From Amblyornis subalaris (taxonomy: Eukaryota > Chordata > Aves > Passeriformes > Ptilonorhynchidae): a stretch of DNA of 64,000 nt. Every line of letters begins with the position of its first letter. The first letter of the stretch is position 1. The DNA lies in NCBI GenBank assembly GCA_018881555.1, contig JACAXG010000012.1, positions 4,736,663 to 4,800,662 on the forward strand, in the 5' to 3' direction. Under the pieces are notes generated by a model. It saw only the letters and a list, made by a program, of their open reading frames with translations, searched no databases and was not told the DNA's origin. Both the position numbers and the translations under genes were made by a program. Shown piece after piece: positions 13,113-27,400 of the stretch.

Positions 13113-16100
13113 TTAGAGTTCATCATGCTGGTAAACATTGTACTCCTTTGCTGATATGAAGCCATCTCCATCATGGTCATTCTTCTTAAATATATCAGCT
13201 AAGATTTCATCATGGGCTGAGGGATGACGTTTTTTGCCATCTCTTGCAAATTCTTCTTTTAAATACTGGCTTATCTAGAAGAAAAGAAAAAAGTCCAACC
13301 ATTGTGACTTTTAGGCCAATACTGAACAGCTCTCTTTGAGGACACTGGGGGTATACACGTAAGGTATTGTGATTCCAGTGCAGACACATCTACACTTTGC
13401 CTGCAGCATGTCTGAGACATATTAGTGTATTAAAGCAAATTTCAGCACTGCACAGTGTAGTTTGTGCAAACACACAGAAACCTTACATGATCAATTGCAG
13501 CAGAGGCAGCTCATGTAAAGATAAAACTGATGCAGCCATACCTATAGTTTATAAATTATTTATTTCATATTATTTACGTCATATTACCTCAAGTTCAGAG
13601 AGTTTCTTGTCACCGTCCTTGTCTATTTGATTAAACGCTTCAACACTACGAGGTCCCTTATTTATTGCATAAAGTTCTATCTCAAAGATCAGTGTTGCAT
13701 TGGGTGGAATCTTGCTCTGTGCTATGAATAAAAGAAAAAAAAGCATTTATGAAATCAGACACTATGGTCAAAGATCACATTTATGATAAATTCACATGTA
13801 AAGCACTTTACTGTTTTATTAAAGAAGGCTGTGTCAATATTCAGATTNAACTTTGAATTTAAATGTTGCACATCTAGACAGGAAGATTGTTCGATTGTGT
13901 TAGATAAATGATTTTGAGAGGAACTTGCTAATCATGTACTTGCCTGAAACAAAACTGTATCACTTGTATCAATTCAGGTACTTTTAGAGATTAAGAGAAT
14001 GGCTCTCATGAAAAACAAGTATTTCTAGAGTTCTCACTCTTTCCCACTGTGTCATATGACAGGGCTTATTTAGAGACCAATTCTAAGATGTATGTCTTTA
14101 TTAAATAGCTGCAATCTGTTTAAAATATTACAGTAATAGACCAATGCTTGTATGTATTTTCTGTCTAAAGAAACAAGCAGGCAAAATCATGTTTTACCCA
14201 CTTTATGTGAATTGTACCTATGGGGAGGAGACTTGATGTAAAATAGCATTTAAAATGTGCATCTCAGAAAGAAGCAATAGAATGTAAGCCATCGGATTTG
14301 CAAAAAAAAAAAAACCACAGAAACCCCAAACTACTGGAATATTTTGTCTGGTCTCTGAATTATAAAAACAACAACTGTTAGAATTCATTATTCCTGGATC
14401 AAAGTGTTTTCTGACACCTGATGTAAAAACAGTACTGCCTACTAACACAGGCCAATGTATCATACATCTGGCAAAAAAAGGGAACTGAGAAAAGACACCA
14501 ACAAACTAATGGGTTCTAAAAGTAGTGCCAAAAGAGCATCAAGAAACCATGCAGTGTAAAATTAAAATGTAAACATGCAAGTTGCCAAAGCCAGTGAGCA
14601 TGACACTGTAACCTCAGAATTTTGAGCTTGTGCCTGTCCTTCATAAACTGAAGAAACGCTAAAGAATCTATGTTGTTTGTAAACAGAAGATAAACAAAAC
14701 TATTACACTACTCATCTAAAATAGCCATAGTAAAAATGACAGGTTTCAAAGTTCAAAATATTTTAACCTTTCAAGCTTTAGAAAAGTAGAAAATTTAAAT
14801 ACATCTGAATATAAATCATGGTTTAAATACTACTTACAAAAGAAAGATACAATACTAGAATTCAGTGTCAGCAGTATACATACCAACAAAGAAAAGACAT
14901 GTAAAGATTTAGAAAGCCACATGCATCTTTTCTAATTCAAGATTAGGCAGGCATCTTCCCCAGCATGCAGGAATATGCTGAGACAGAGGACAGGTATGCT
15001 GTAGGAAAATACTACTTTCTTCAAGTGCTACCTGGAACAAACAGTTAACACTGGTATTAGAGTTAAAGAGCGTCTTTTATTTGTATCAGTGTTTTTCTTT
15101 TTTGTATGAAATTGTATGAAAGACAAAACTGGTGCATTGAATTCTTACATATCGCTACCAAAGTATTATTATAGAGCAGGAGCTACCTTTTCATCAAAAC
15201 TATTACCCCTATGTCAAAGCTGAATTTATCTACATTTGAGTGCTGAAACACTGTATAAAACTTGTACTGGAACTTTTTTTAAAGTAATCTGCAGGCTGAA
15301 TTATCTTATATTCAAATCAGATTTCATGCATTGCACTGTTGCAATTACTGTGTAATGTGATGATGAGAGCCATTAACTATCAAGAATGTAAGCAGTATTT
15401 TAAGCAAATNATTTCTACTTAGATTAATTGCACTGCATTATATTCCACTTTACTCAGAAGATGCAGACTGTCATTAAAAGGCTAAACAGGTACTAGTCAA
15501 ATAATAAAAACTAAACGTGACTAGAATTTAATATATTAACACAAAAATGTTGATATGGATCATGAAGATCTTCCTTCTGCTGCCAATTTTTCGTGTTATG
15601 GCAATACTTGGACAAATGCATTGGGTGGCATGTACTGAGNTCTAACGCAAACTGCAAGGCCTGGTTCTGGGTCTATGATCAGGACTACTTAAACTGAATA
15701 GGAGTGAGCAGGACTGGGCTGCACAGCTGCACTGCCTCCAAAAATCATGGGAGCACCAGTTCTTACAGACATTTACAATACTGTATGTTTGAAAGGGTGA
15801 AACAGAGGCAAAACAAAGTTTAGTGTTAAAACTTCTTTTTTACCGTATCCTTGCTGTCCATATGCTAGTGATGGAGGAATTGTCACTTTCCGTTTTTCGC
15901 CAGGACACATATTCATCATAGCAATATCTAAGCCTTTTATGACTTGTCCAACACCCAGAACAAACCATTTTGGATGACCGTCGTTTTGCGTCCGACTATT
16001 AAAAAGAATTGTGTATGAGTAACAATAAATTTAACATATTTTTTACATAAATATAACTTTATATTGCTCTCAGTAAGAACATACATTAGCTTATTAGCAC

Positions 16101-17586
16101 ACAAGAATGTTTAGAGTGCAAGAATACAAAGTATGAACATTTTTTCTGCCGCACTTATGATTTAAGGTCAAGTCTTGGTATGTGTAAGGGGAAATCTCCT
16201 TTTGAAACAAAAAAAANCCCGTGTTTTTTAACTTCTTACAAAAACATCCGATCTTCCTGATCATGTACACTGATGCCAGAAACAGGAAGTCTGCAAGAAG
16301 AAGAATGTGGGGAACACTAGAANGTGAAAATGTCTTCAGCAGTTCACACCACTGTAGAATGGGATGGGACTGAGAATGCAGGTGTGTGTTGGGGGAACCT
16401 GGCAATGTCAACTACAGTACTGTGTGCTCACCCACCACTCTGGTCAGTTCAGATAGTCAATGCTTGAGGCATTTCTGGCCATATGAGGTATCCCCAGTAT
16501 AGGCACTCCAGTGAATGGCGACTGAGCAAAAGATCCGGAGAGAAACACTCTATGTACCAATGTCAGTCACTTCAACAGGAAAAACATGCAAGTGAAACGG
16601 TACTGTTAAATGTTGAATTATCCTATATTGATTTTTACCCCAAATTATACAAGTGGGGGGAATGAATCAAGATTTTGTAATAAGCTAAGCTACCGTCTGA
16701 GGATAGATGGATGGGGCAAAGTGAAAAACCAGCAGCCTAAATAACTTAGCGGCACGACGAATCAAGAAGGGAAGCAGCAACAGGGAAGAGGCAAAAAGGC
16801 TGCAAACCACTAGTGTAACCATGTGGCTGCACTGCACAGTGCCAACTATGTGGAAGTGCATGCTATATTCAAGTTTCTGCCTAAAATTGTCAGTGTGCAT
16901 TCCTACCAGGAGCTCCTCCTCCCAACCCGAGTTTTTCTGCGCATACTACAGCACAGAACATAACAAGTGAAAACACGGTGAGGTCTTTTTCCACCCGGCC
17001 AAAGGGGTTACCATGTGAGGTGTGGGCTACAGGCTAAGTTACTCCCTGTCGGACCCCTTTACTGGCGACGGCCGCCAGCCTCGAGCAAAGCCGTCTTTGA
17101 TTTCCATCTTTTGCCTCTGCGCTGGTCCCTCTTGACCCTAGGGAAACCTTGCATCCTTCACCACTCGGCTAAGGAAAACTAAAGGTTGAGACGGGGAGAA
17201 ATTACTCGTGTGATGTGGTCAGTGCGGGGCCCGAGCTGTACCCACGCCAGGAGCGCCCCGAGTCCCGCTTATCCGGCTGAGGGCGAGCGGGACCCGCTGC
17301 TCCTTGCGGGGCACCGGCTGTGCCACGAACCCGGCGGGCAGGGCCCACCGCCCGTCCTCCCACACGGTGCCACGAGGGCTCACCTGCAGTAAAACTTGGA
17401 TCCGTCGCTAGCCAGGAATCCGTCATAGTGCGCGTTCAGCAGGTCGCCCTTCTTGCTCTTCGGGCTGCAGGCCTCGGGCAGGTGCAGCACCTCTATCTGG
17501 ACCTCCTCTGCCGCCGCCGTGCCGCCCTCGGCCCGCGCCGGGGCCGCCAGCAGCGCCAGCAGGAGCAGGGTCACCCCGCGGCCCAT
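13113..17586 (-). CDS. FKBP7: Peptidyl-prolyl cis-trans isomerase FKBP7, ER lumen
   Basis: FKBP7 (FKBP23) is an ER-lumen prolyl isomerase with a calcium-binding tail. Coding exons, first to last: 17384-17586, 15844-15995, 13588-13721, 13113-13274; GT-AG joins; 651 nt, 216 aa (human 222). The N-terminus MGRGVTLLLLALLAAPARA is a signal peptide with likely cleavage before EGG. The FKBP domain follows: GDLLNAHYDGFLASDGSKF, then WFVLGVGQVIKGLDIAMMNM, CPGEKRKVTIPPSLAYG and IPPNATLIFEIELYAI, with a possible N-glycosylation site in PPNAT. Two EF-hand loops follow: DKDGDKKLSELE, and DHDGDGFISAKE with acidic residues at positions 1, 3, 5 and 12. The protein ends in HDEL, the ER-retrieval signal. The start has a strong context (GCGCCATGG). 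It shares a CpG island with PLEKHA3. Confidence 0.95.
13275..17383 (-). other. FKBP7: FKBP7 introns
   Basis: Introns are 15996-17383, 13722-15843 and 13275-13587. They contain poly(A/T) runs (for example near 14300) and no recognised gene or full repeat. The GC content rises sharply toward 17200 as the CpG island begins. Confidence 0.7.
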
Positions 17587-18450
17587 GGCGCTTCAAGGCG
17601 GCCGCCGGCGTGGCACAGTCCCCGCCGCGCCGAGGGGCGGGTGCCGAGCCTGCGTCGCCGCTCCGCCTCAGCCGCGCGGACGCGGGGACGAACCCGGCCC
17701 AGGCAGGGGCCGCGGGGCGGGCGGTTCTTCGGGCCGCCCCCTCCGCTCAGGAAGTGAAAGGAACGTCGGAAGCAGTCGCGGGGTGGCGGGGCCGGGAGCG
17801 CGGCCGGGAGCGCATGGGAGATGCAGAGCGCCCCGCGGGGCGGGCGGCGCCGCCGGGGCCGCCGCGGCCGCCGCGCCTGAGCTGAGCGGCTCCGCCTCCG
17901 CGCGGGGGAGGCAGCGGCGGGGCCGAGAGGGGAGCGCCATCCCCGCGGCGGCCGCGGCCACCCGTTCCCCGCGGCGGAGCAGGAGGATGCAGCCCGGCGC
18001 CGGGCTCTGAGCGATGGAGGGGGTCCTGTACAAGTGGACCAACTATCTGGCGGGTAGGCGGGGGGTGCCGAGCCTGGGCTCGGCCTCGGGGAGATCCCGG
18101 CGCCCCGCGGGCAGCCGGAGCGGTCGGTAGCCCGCTGGCCGAGACGTCGCCCGCCCTTTGTGCTCGGAGCCAAGCNCCGGCGAGCGGCCGAGCTTCGCGC
18201 CGCGGGCGGTGCAGGCTGCCCGATGCAGGCGGCTGTCGCGGTCGTCGCATGGAGCCGGCTGCGGGGCTGGGCCGGGGGACGCGCCTGTCCGAGGCCGCCA
18301 CCGCGGCGGCCGGGCCTGGCCGGGCCGGCGCCCTGAGCGCACCGGCTGCCCCCGGCAGCCGCACGGGCGAGCTGTGCCCGGCTCTGGCCTTCTCCGGGAA
18401 CGGCCTAGCCGAGCCCCTCTCGCCAGCTGGATTGCGCCTTGCCGAGTTGG
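17200..18450. promoter_or_regulatory. CpG island / probable bidirectional promoter of FKBP7 and PLEKHA3
   Basis: An abrupt GC- and CpG-rich block in an otherwise AT-rich window. It covers the first exon of FKBP7 (start codon 17584-17586, - strand) and the first exon of PLEKHA3 (start codon 18014-18016, + strand), leaving 427 bp between the two ATGs. No convincing TATA box is seen, which suits a CpG-island promoter. Long open frames on both strands here (up to 205 codons) are by-products of GC richness. The island limits are judged by eye. Confidence 0.8.
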
Positions 18451-21400
18451 TCAGGGACTCTTAGCAGGACAGGCTGCAGGAAGCTCCTGTATCCCGACTT
18501 GGAAAATACATTATAAACTTCAGTTTCATTAAATGCANTTTTAGAAGTGCTGCAAACAAAAAGTTCACCACATGCCAGCATTTGCCTTGTTTTGTTTGGC
18601 CGATCCTCTGTTGTAATAGAGACACCATCTCCCTCTGGAGCAGGGAGTGGACAGGCGGTGCTGTCAAGGTGAAACATTTCTCCTCTGACACTGTGATAGG
18701 ACTAATTGTCTCTCCGGAGCAGATCAGCGTTGGATCACATACCACGCTTAATCGTGCCTCGTGTTCCACTCCTTTGGCCGTGTCTTCTTTGCCCTCTGGT
18801 TCTTCAGCATTTCACGTGTGCAGTTCTGCTTCGGTATATGCAGGTTGTGTGGAGTGGTGTGAAACTTGGTTTTGAGGGATTATAAAATGTGGGCCACGTC
18901 GCAAGGACTGTGTGGACGTGCTGTGAAATAAAGTGTACAGAGCATAATCTTGCATTTTTCAGAGCAATTATGTGTCCACAGATACGGGCCTTCTGGTAAA
19001 AGAGAGCAGTTGTGCTGCAATTAAATAGATATTTGATATCTTTGTCACTTCTTCACAATAACTATAGAGAAAACAGAGGAAAAGTTGTGGTTATGAGAGA
19101 AAGAATGAGCGCAAAGTTGTTTTCAAAACAATGAAAATTGTCACTTTCACTGAAGTGACTGAAAATGTTAGTGTAGCAAAAGATAAATGGACACAGGCAA
19201 TGAACTCTTGTGGTGTTTGCTCCCTTTTAAAATCTTATTTAATAAGCAGATACAAGTAGCTGTGAATGCTGTACACACAATAGCCTGTTCTAGCAGCATG
19301 CAGCTAACTTTTGCTGAACTGCAGAGCCCTTCTTCAGCTCGTGCTGGCCAACTGAGAGCATCTGCTCGTGCATTTCAAAATTACAGTGGGTCAGAGATTC
19401 CCTACAATTTCCAGAATGTAGGAGGGCAGCATTTTTTTTTTCAAAGTCATTAATCATATTAGTGAAATGTTCAAATTTTATTACCATCTGCCTTGTTACT
19501 CTACTATCTGTATACTATCTGTTTTTGTGGCCAAAAATAGGCTGTAGTACTTGTTATTATTACCAAGCAGCAAAGGAGGTTGTTATTGTTGCTGAAGCAT
19601 TGTGGAAAAGATTTAGTTTCTTCCTTCATTAATAGCAAACCAGAAATACAGCTTTTTTTTTTTCCCCCTCAACTAAGAATTTGTGAACTACAAATTTGTT
19701 AAATATTTTCTTAAATGTAGGACACTGCCCAGTTTCAAATTACAAGAGGTGTTTTTGTTCTTTAGCTTGCTTCTGTGAGGCACTTGGTCTTTTAAGTCCT
19801 TTGCTTCTGTTTTTTCCAGTACCAGCATAATGTGAGGATGGAATAATCATCCGGATAGGTTCCCTTTTTATCAGAATATGACGGTTGAGACAGGCATTGA
19901 CTTACGAGATAAGGACAGCACAGAGCCCATCTCTTGCAACATAGTGTAGCAGAAAAAAAGATCAGTGCATTTTTGAGTTGCATTTTACAGGACAGAGTCT
20001 TCTGAATTTCATATTCTTTGATTATTAGTGTTGATGTACACATACCAGTTGAAATATTTCCTGTGTGAGTTCTTATCCTTCAATGTTTGTACTTTTTATC
20101 ATTCTACTTTTAAATTTGAGTGTGGATCTGCTTTTTAGTTAGCACTCTGCATTTAAAAAGACGTATGATTACGGTTACAGTAAATAATAAAAAAAACCCC
20201 AATAAACAGTTACATGTTATTATTTCTTTATCGTGGAGTGGTAACATGATTTAATGCAGCCTGATCTTACTCTTCTTGAATTAGTGTTACAACTTGTAAC
20301 GATACTGGTGCTGGAGCATGTCCAGAAAAGGGCAGTGGAGCTTGTGGAGGGTCTAGAGAGGGAGGACCAGCTGTGGCCGCTCAGCCAGGAGAAGAGGAGG
20401 CTCAGGGGAGACCTTATCACTCTACANCTCCCTGACGGGAGGTTGTAGCCAGGTCAGGGTCAGCCTCTTCTCCCAAGTAANAAGTGACAGAATGAGAGGA
20501 AACGGCTTCAAGCTGCATCATGAGAGTTTCAGGTTGGGCATCAGGAGGAATTTTTTCACAGAAGGGCTTGTCAGGCATTGGAACTGGCTACCCAGGGAGG
20601 TGGTGGAATCACCATCCTTGCAGGTGTCCATGAAACAACTGGATGTGGCCCTTAGAGCTCTGGTCTAGTTGACAAGGTGGTGATTAGTCAAAGGTTGGAG
20701 TCGATGATCTTGGAGATCTTTTCCAGCCTTCAATGATTCTATGATGCTATGAATGTGACTAGTATGAAGCCTTTAGCGGATTTCAGAGTTTGGTACCTGA
20801 TTAAGCCTCTTGTGTTAAAATACACTGCTGCTGGATGGCTGCAGCTTGCTCTGTTGGCAGTTGGATGGCAACTGGAAAGTACCCTAGGCCACAGAATCAT
20901 GTCACTGGATACGTAGAGGTCTTGACCACACAGTTTTTGCCATTCCGAACTCTAAGCCAAGCAGGAAGTTAAAGTTTGGTGTCAAGTTGTAAAATAGGAG
21001 GATAATCTGCTCCTATTTTACAGCTGACCCAGACGGTAATGGGCCAGTGTCACTGTTATGCTCTACTGGAATATTTTAGTGCTATGTTATTTTTAGAAAC
21101 AAGGGCGATTTACTAGGCAAAATGGTTTGCTTTTAGTTGTATTAGAAATTAGGGCATCTATTCTATTAATTGTTGAGTTTTATGGAATAATTTTTAAAAA
21201 AGGAAAGGAAAGAAAAAAAAGGAATGCTAATATACTTTAATCCAAGAAGGCCCATGACAATTATTTACTGTGTGGTGTAATGCTGCAGAGTTCTTAAAGA
21301 TATTTGTGTCTATGCATGAACCATTCTGTTTTGTAGATGTAGTGAAGTCAGAGGTAGTTATATAATTTTGCTAATGCAAAGCTGGTGAAAACCNTAGTAG

Positions 21401-24400
21401 AGGAGCTATTGTATACTGTCCTCACAAATGGACCTAGGAGTATAAGCCATGAATTCTCCACACAGTACCTGACACTTAATTGTTTGTTGGGCGGTGGAGC
21501 TGGACTACTTTCAGAGAAAATGGTGTGTCCATACTTAAGTGTGAAATATAAAGTTTTCACTGCAATACAGTAGGAAAAGGAGACCATAGCATAGCAGTTG
21601 GTGACATCAGTAATTTATTTGTATCTTACAGATAAGTTCCTACGATGTTAAAAAAGTCTGTCTGAAAAGTATACTCGAATGAGAATGGGTTTTCAGAGGC
21701 ACGTAACTTTTCAACCTTCAAAACAGTATTGACTGGTGGCTAAATTAAAATGTAATTTTTCTCTAAAATGGAATATAGTGAAAACAGAAGTAATGCTAAT
21801 CTTGAATCCAAAAAGAATGGGAGTGGAATATCTGTATAACACTGGTCTGGTTATAGAGTGGCTCTGGTCTTCAGACTGCACAGATTGTTTACTTCCCGGT
21901 GTATTACAAGAATAATTTAATGTTTGCATCTGTAATAAAAGTTTTAGCAGCCAAAGNGATGAATTTGATTTACGATTTAGGAATTTGACTAAACTTTCCC
22001 TTTCATATTTTTGATCTTGCTAGGTTGGCAGCCTCGGTGGTTTGTTTTAGACAATGGGATATTGTCATACTATGATTCCCAGGATGATGTTTGCAAAGGN
22101 AGCAAAGGAAGTATAAAGATGGCTGTGTGTGAAATAAAAGGTAAGAATTCATTCCTGCTTGAGGAAATTTTAGCTGCCAGGGAAATAGAGAAGATCACCC
22201 AACACACATTTTTGCATCACAGGCTTTTCCTCCTCTATTTTTGTTTAACTGTAGTCCAGTGTGTCTGCTTCACAGTTCATGAATAATAATGAATGTGAAT
22301 AGAGATCTGTTTTGAAATTTAGAACCCACCATATATTACTTTTTGTTTTTAATAGTTGTATGTGTGTAGTTCATGCTTGAAGTTACCTCAGCTAGTTGTT
22401 TAGTTCTACTGCTTTACTCTCTTATGACCCGGAATAGAGACTGAATCATGAAAGGTAGTTTTCCAGAAGAGCAGCAGCAGTGGCCCAGAAGGGGAAATTC
22501 TTATAAACCAGACATGTTTAGTCTTTTGGTTTCCTTTGTCATTTTTACTTTTATCGCTCTNAGCAGCTGCTCACGTGCACAGGTGATGGGTGTGTTAGAG
22601 ATAGTAAGTGAACTGTTTGTTCCAAGCTAAGAGTTTTGCCTTTAGTGTATTCTAAGCTGTAGGTCGACATCCTTGGCAAATAGCAAGGTGTTGTCTAGCT
22701 CCCCATTGCTGTTAACTCTGACGTCTTTCCAGATCCCTGCAGGTGACTGAGCTTGTGACATGGGTACTTGTATATTAAAAAGTGGAACTTGCTTTGCATG
22801 GGCCACCAAGTATTTTTCATGTGGTAACTCCTTTTTGTTACTGTTTCCTTGGTGTAGAGGAAATCGTGGATGTAAAGTGGGGAAGATCACTTTTTTTTTT
22901 TTCCATTTCACTTCATTTTGCTTGTCATCTATCCTTCCTTTTGGTGAACGAAAGGGGGAGAAAGGCTGAGCAGCTTTCGGCTTTTTCTTATTTAGCAGTG
23001 GTGCATTGTGATTTATTGTATTGCTGTGGGATTATCATAAACATTTTAANATACTTTGATCAGTATTTAATAAATGATTGTTACTGAGTTGAGGTTATTA
23101 TTATTTAATTTTTTTTCTCTTCTATCACAAGTTCATGCAACAGACAACACGAGAATGGAGCTAATCATCCCAGGGGAGCAGCATTTCTATATGAAAGCAG
23201 TTAATGCAGCTGAAAGGCAAAGATGGCTGGTAGCACTGGGAAGTGCAAAAGCCTGTTTAGCAGATACCAGAACTAAGAAAGAAAAAGGTATGTGTTTTAC
23301 CTATAGTATATCACTTTTTCAGATAATCATAGGGCAAATATTGTGGTACAAAGTCAGTATTATTATCTTTTAATATAAATTGCAATTATTTGTAGTCATC
23401 TCTATGGTCAATTCCCCCTTAATGTTAAAGTTAGAAGTCACCTCCATTGACCTATCTTAAGAAGCTGAAACACCAGCAATGTATTGTTGTCACAAGAACA
23501 AATATACTGTTTGTAGCTGTTGCGAAGCCATTTCATTTCTGCTGTTTTAGTAACTCTTTATAGTTATTATTTTTTTTCCCATAATTTTTCTTGGATGGTT
23601 TTATGTAACCTTTTCCAGCCACTCTGGTGGGCATACATTTTATCCAATATTTTTTTTCTACATAACATTGCAGCTAAGAAAGATTTCAGCTTTTATTTTT
23701 CCTGATAATATGCCTTTTTCATAATAGTAATAAAATTAGTGTTGGTTATCCAAAAGCATTGTCTGCTTCAAGGATAATTCTTTATTCATTGCAGAATCCA
23801 GTTTTCCTCAAAATTAAGTGGAAGTTCAAGTGAATTTTTAAATTGATATTTAAATGAAAAGCACTTAAAAATTACAATGTGTACATACATTGTATGCAGT
23901 AAATGGACATGTCCTTGTTTTTTTGTAGAAATAAGTGAGACCAATGAATCTCTTAAAACCAAAATGTCCGAACTTCGTCTCTACTGTGATCTTTTAATGC
24001 AACAAGTTCATACAATACAAGAATTTGTTCACCATGATGAGACTCGNTCTCCTCCCAGCATTGAGGTGCAGAATTTCTAGAATTTATTTTCATTTAATTT
24101 CATTATTTAATACACNTCAAGGTACTGTTGATGTCTTAAGCATTTTTCATCTCCCTAATGTTGGGAGACTTAATGTCAATTTATGAGTGCTTGTATGTAT
24201 ATATACTGATAGTGATTTTCTGTGTGTAAAGTACCTGGATGGTTTAACTGTAATTGTGCCAGGTGTTAGGAGGCAGTTGTGTTTCTGAGCCATTTGGTTG
24301 AAAGGCTAGAAGAACTGTCATATGAGCAATACAATATTTTGTCTTGTTTCACATCTCTGTTTTGGGCAGAGTAGTTGAAACAATCTTGTTTGTCCATTCT

Positions 24401-27400
24401 TACTTCCTCATGTAGGAAGGTATTCCATTATTTTATCAGTGAAAGCTAGTGTTACAGGCATTGGAATATTGAAGTGTGGAGATCTGTCTCTGAATGTGCA
24501 CAAGTACAATACTAGAACGTATTCCTGCTTTTGAATGAAAATACTGGAAGTCATACATATTATGAATGACTTCATTCTTTCCACTCTTGAGCAGTGTGTG
24601 AACAATATTGCTGGTCATTTAGTGCAATGCCAGGGGTTGGTGCTTAGTCACAACAGAACAAGTTGTCAGTTTAGGGAGGTGAAAGGGACCTGCAGCTCCT
24701 TGCTCTGGAATGATACAACTGTTCACACCTTCTACTGCAATTCCTTTGTTTCACTGAATGATCTTCTGATACCAGTTAGTCACTCTGAGACAAGCTTTGC
24801 AGTAAGGCATTGTTGGCTGCTACTCTAAAGAGACTCAGATGTCAGAAAGAAATTACAGTGCTGTCACATTTGTTTGCTTAAATTGGCCTCATGGTTAAGC
24901 TGTCCATTTGATTAAATAAAATGGGAAATGGAAGTTCTTAGTGGTAATGAGGGAAATTAGTGTGCCTGGGAGAGGTGGTGGGGGAGAGTTGTATTTACAT
25001 ATTTTAATTTTTTTTCTTGCTTATGCTTGTGCGTTCATTTATTTTCAGAACATGAATGAAGCCTCTTCCTTGCTTAGTGCCACATGTAATACATTTATCA
25101 CAACACTTGAAGAATGTGTGAAGATTGCTAATGCCAAGTTTAAGCCAGAAATGTACCAGCTGCCTCACCCTGATCCCTTGGTTTCTCCTGTGTCACCATC
25201 ACCTATTCAAATGGTTTAGACATTTTGTAATATTTTCTTTTCTAAGTGTCATATTGTTGGTTGGATGGGGGGAGGAGTGGCAGAAGGCTATGCTGTTGCT
25301 ATGTGCTATGATGTCAACAGTTGAAATCTTGACTGTGGTATAAATCAGTACTGGTCCCAAATATAAATCAATTTTCCATTCCCTGTCTTTGTTTGCCAGC
25401 CTTTACATCATTAGAGTAATTTATCATATGTGTCAAGGCCGTGTAATGAGGTATCTCATAAATGAATGAGGTGTAACTTTTCCTCAGTTCAACTGTTTGG
25501 TTTTTTTAGAGTGGTAGCTGTACACTGATCTTAAAAATTACATAACTTCACCTCCTGCTTAAGTGCTTTGTGGCTTGAAGCTCTTCGGCAAGATAGCATA
25601 CGATTCAGTGTATAAATTCAAGATGTTTGTGTTAATATATCATGCCCTTATTTAACAAAAAGATGCATAATGATAAAGATATTACTTACATAGCTATTCA
25701 CTATTGATTATTTCCCTTAGAAGGACAGTGTATAAGGAATCAACTTAAATATTTTCTCAGTTCTATGTATATATTCCAAGATGAGCTGTATTGTGGGATT
25801 TTGTTGTGGGAATCTCTTTCTTTCCATTTTGATCTTTCATCTCTTTCTCTTCAATCACTTTACCTCCAAAGCTGATCATTATGATTTAAATTAATAACTT
25901 TCTTTGATATGCATAGAGATTTGACAGTCATAGCAGAGAAACCACAAGGAATCAAAGGCTGGATTTGGCTTTATTGTGTAATGACGAATGTAAGCTTCCA
26001 TTTGGCAAAGGAAAAATGTCTTGATACTTCTGTGTATCATAGCAATTTAAAAATGGCTCTGTGAGTAACTTTCGTGCAAGAGGGAGTGAATTCCATAGAA
26101 AGCATTTTTTGTAGTAAACTATTTCCTGTGTGAATGTTCTACAACTTTTAATATTGATGGCAATCCATCTGTTTTCATATAGTTAAATCAGATTTTTAAC
26201 TAAGAATGGTTGCTTTTAATAAAAAATATTGCCCTCTCTCTTTGTAGAGACTGTAAATAAAGTAAACAATAATGTAGATATGCATATCATTCTTCTAAGT
26301 AGCTTGTGACGTTTTGGTGTTGTTTGGAATTATTTTTTTCCCCTAGATGAAGCGTTCCATTAGCCACCCTGGTCCTTGCTATTCAGAAAGGTAACTTTCC
26401 ATTTCATTAAGCCTTTTTCTTATGTCTCAAAAGACCTCCCTGAATCTGCTAGCATTAAAATCAAAATGTGAGAAGAATTGTTTGCTTGGAGAAAAAAATT
26501 TAAAATCATAAATTGATCTAATTTTGGAAACAAAGGGTGTAGATTATCAGTGTTGGTAGCAAATAATGCAGCTGCTGTTTTTAATATGCTATAAAAATTT
26601 CTTCATGCTAGAAGCTTTATGCAANTGTCTTGCTCTGACAAGTTCATGAAATTAGACTTAGACCTTGAAATGCTAACATTCTTTTTCAGTTAGTATTTCA
26701 GATTCTCAGATTACTTCCTTCTGCATTTTTATTTCCATTTTCAGGCTTTACAATTGTGAAATTAAGATTGTTGACTGTGCTGTTTTTTGGTCTAGTATAG
26801 GGAAAAGCATTGATACTCACAGTTTAATCTAAGCAACAGAGTTATTTCAAATTTAAAGTATATAAAATTTGTGTGGGTTGTTACAGATTTTGCTTACTAA
26901 TAGATCTCGTTTGCTTTGTAGGATTAATCACTCTGTAAAAGAACTAGGTTCATCCCTTCACCAATTTTCTCAGCGGCGCAGAAGAACATACTCAGATACA
27001 GAATCTTACAGTGAAACGCTTTCTGAAGATTCTCAGAGTAAGTTTGAAAGGGGGGAGATTTTCATTATATCTTTCTGTACAATTTATTCCCCTGTTTACA
27101 GCAGCTGTTCCAGCACTGATACCAGCATGAGGAAAAAGGTTTTAGTACTTACATAAGGTTTTACTTGTAGGATTCCTATATTATAAATCAGAGCACTTAC
27201 AGAGTTTGTTACCTGGTTGACTTGTGCTGGCTTCTGTCCATATTAAAAAGGATCTTGCAGCTGGAGTAGTTATGTTGAAATCAGTGGGACTACTGGCAAG
27301 ATAAAATAAAGGCATATCCAGAAAAGGGATGTTTGTACTAATAGACTCTTACATGAATGATGTTCTGGTAAGGGATGTGGAATACTGCTGTTTGCCATCT

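Noticed and set aside
17571..18364. Long open frames (124-205 codons) on both strands in the CpG island
   Set aside because: Very Arg/Pro/Ala-rich translations typical of GC-rich DNA with few stop codons; they overlap the true first exons of FKBP7 and PLEKHA3.
20254..20448. Open frame in the CR1 segment as a possible gene
   Set aside because: It lies in the CR1 3' end, with stops and no reverse transcriptase motif; only a truncated element.
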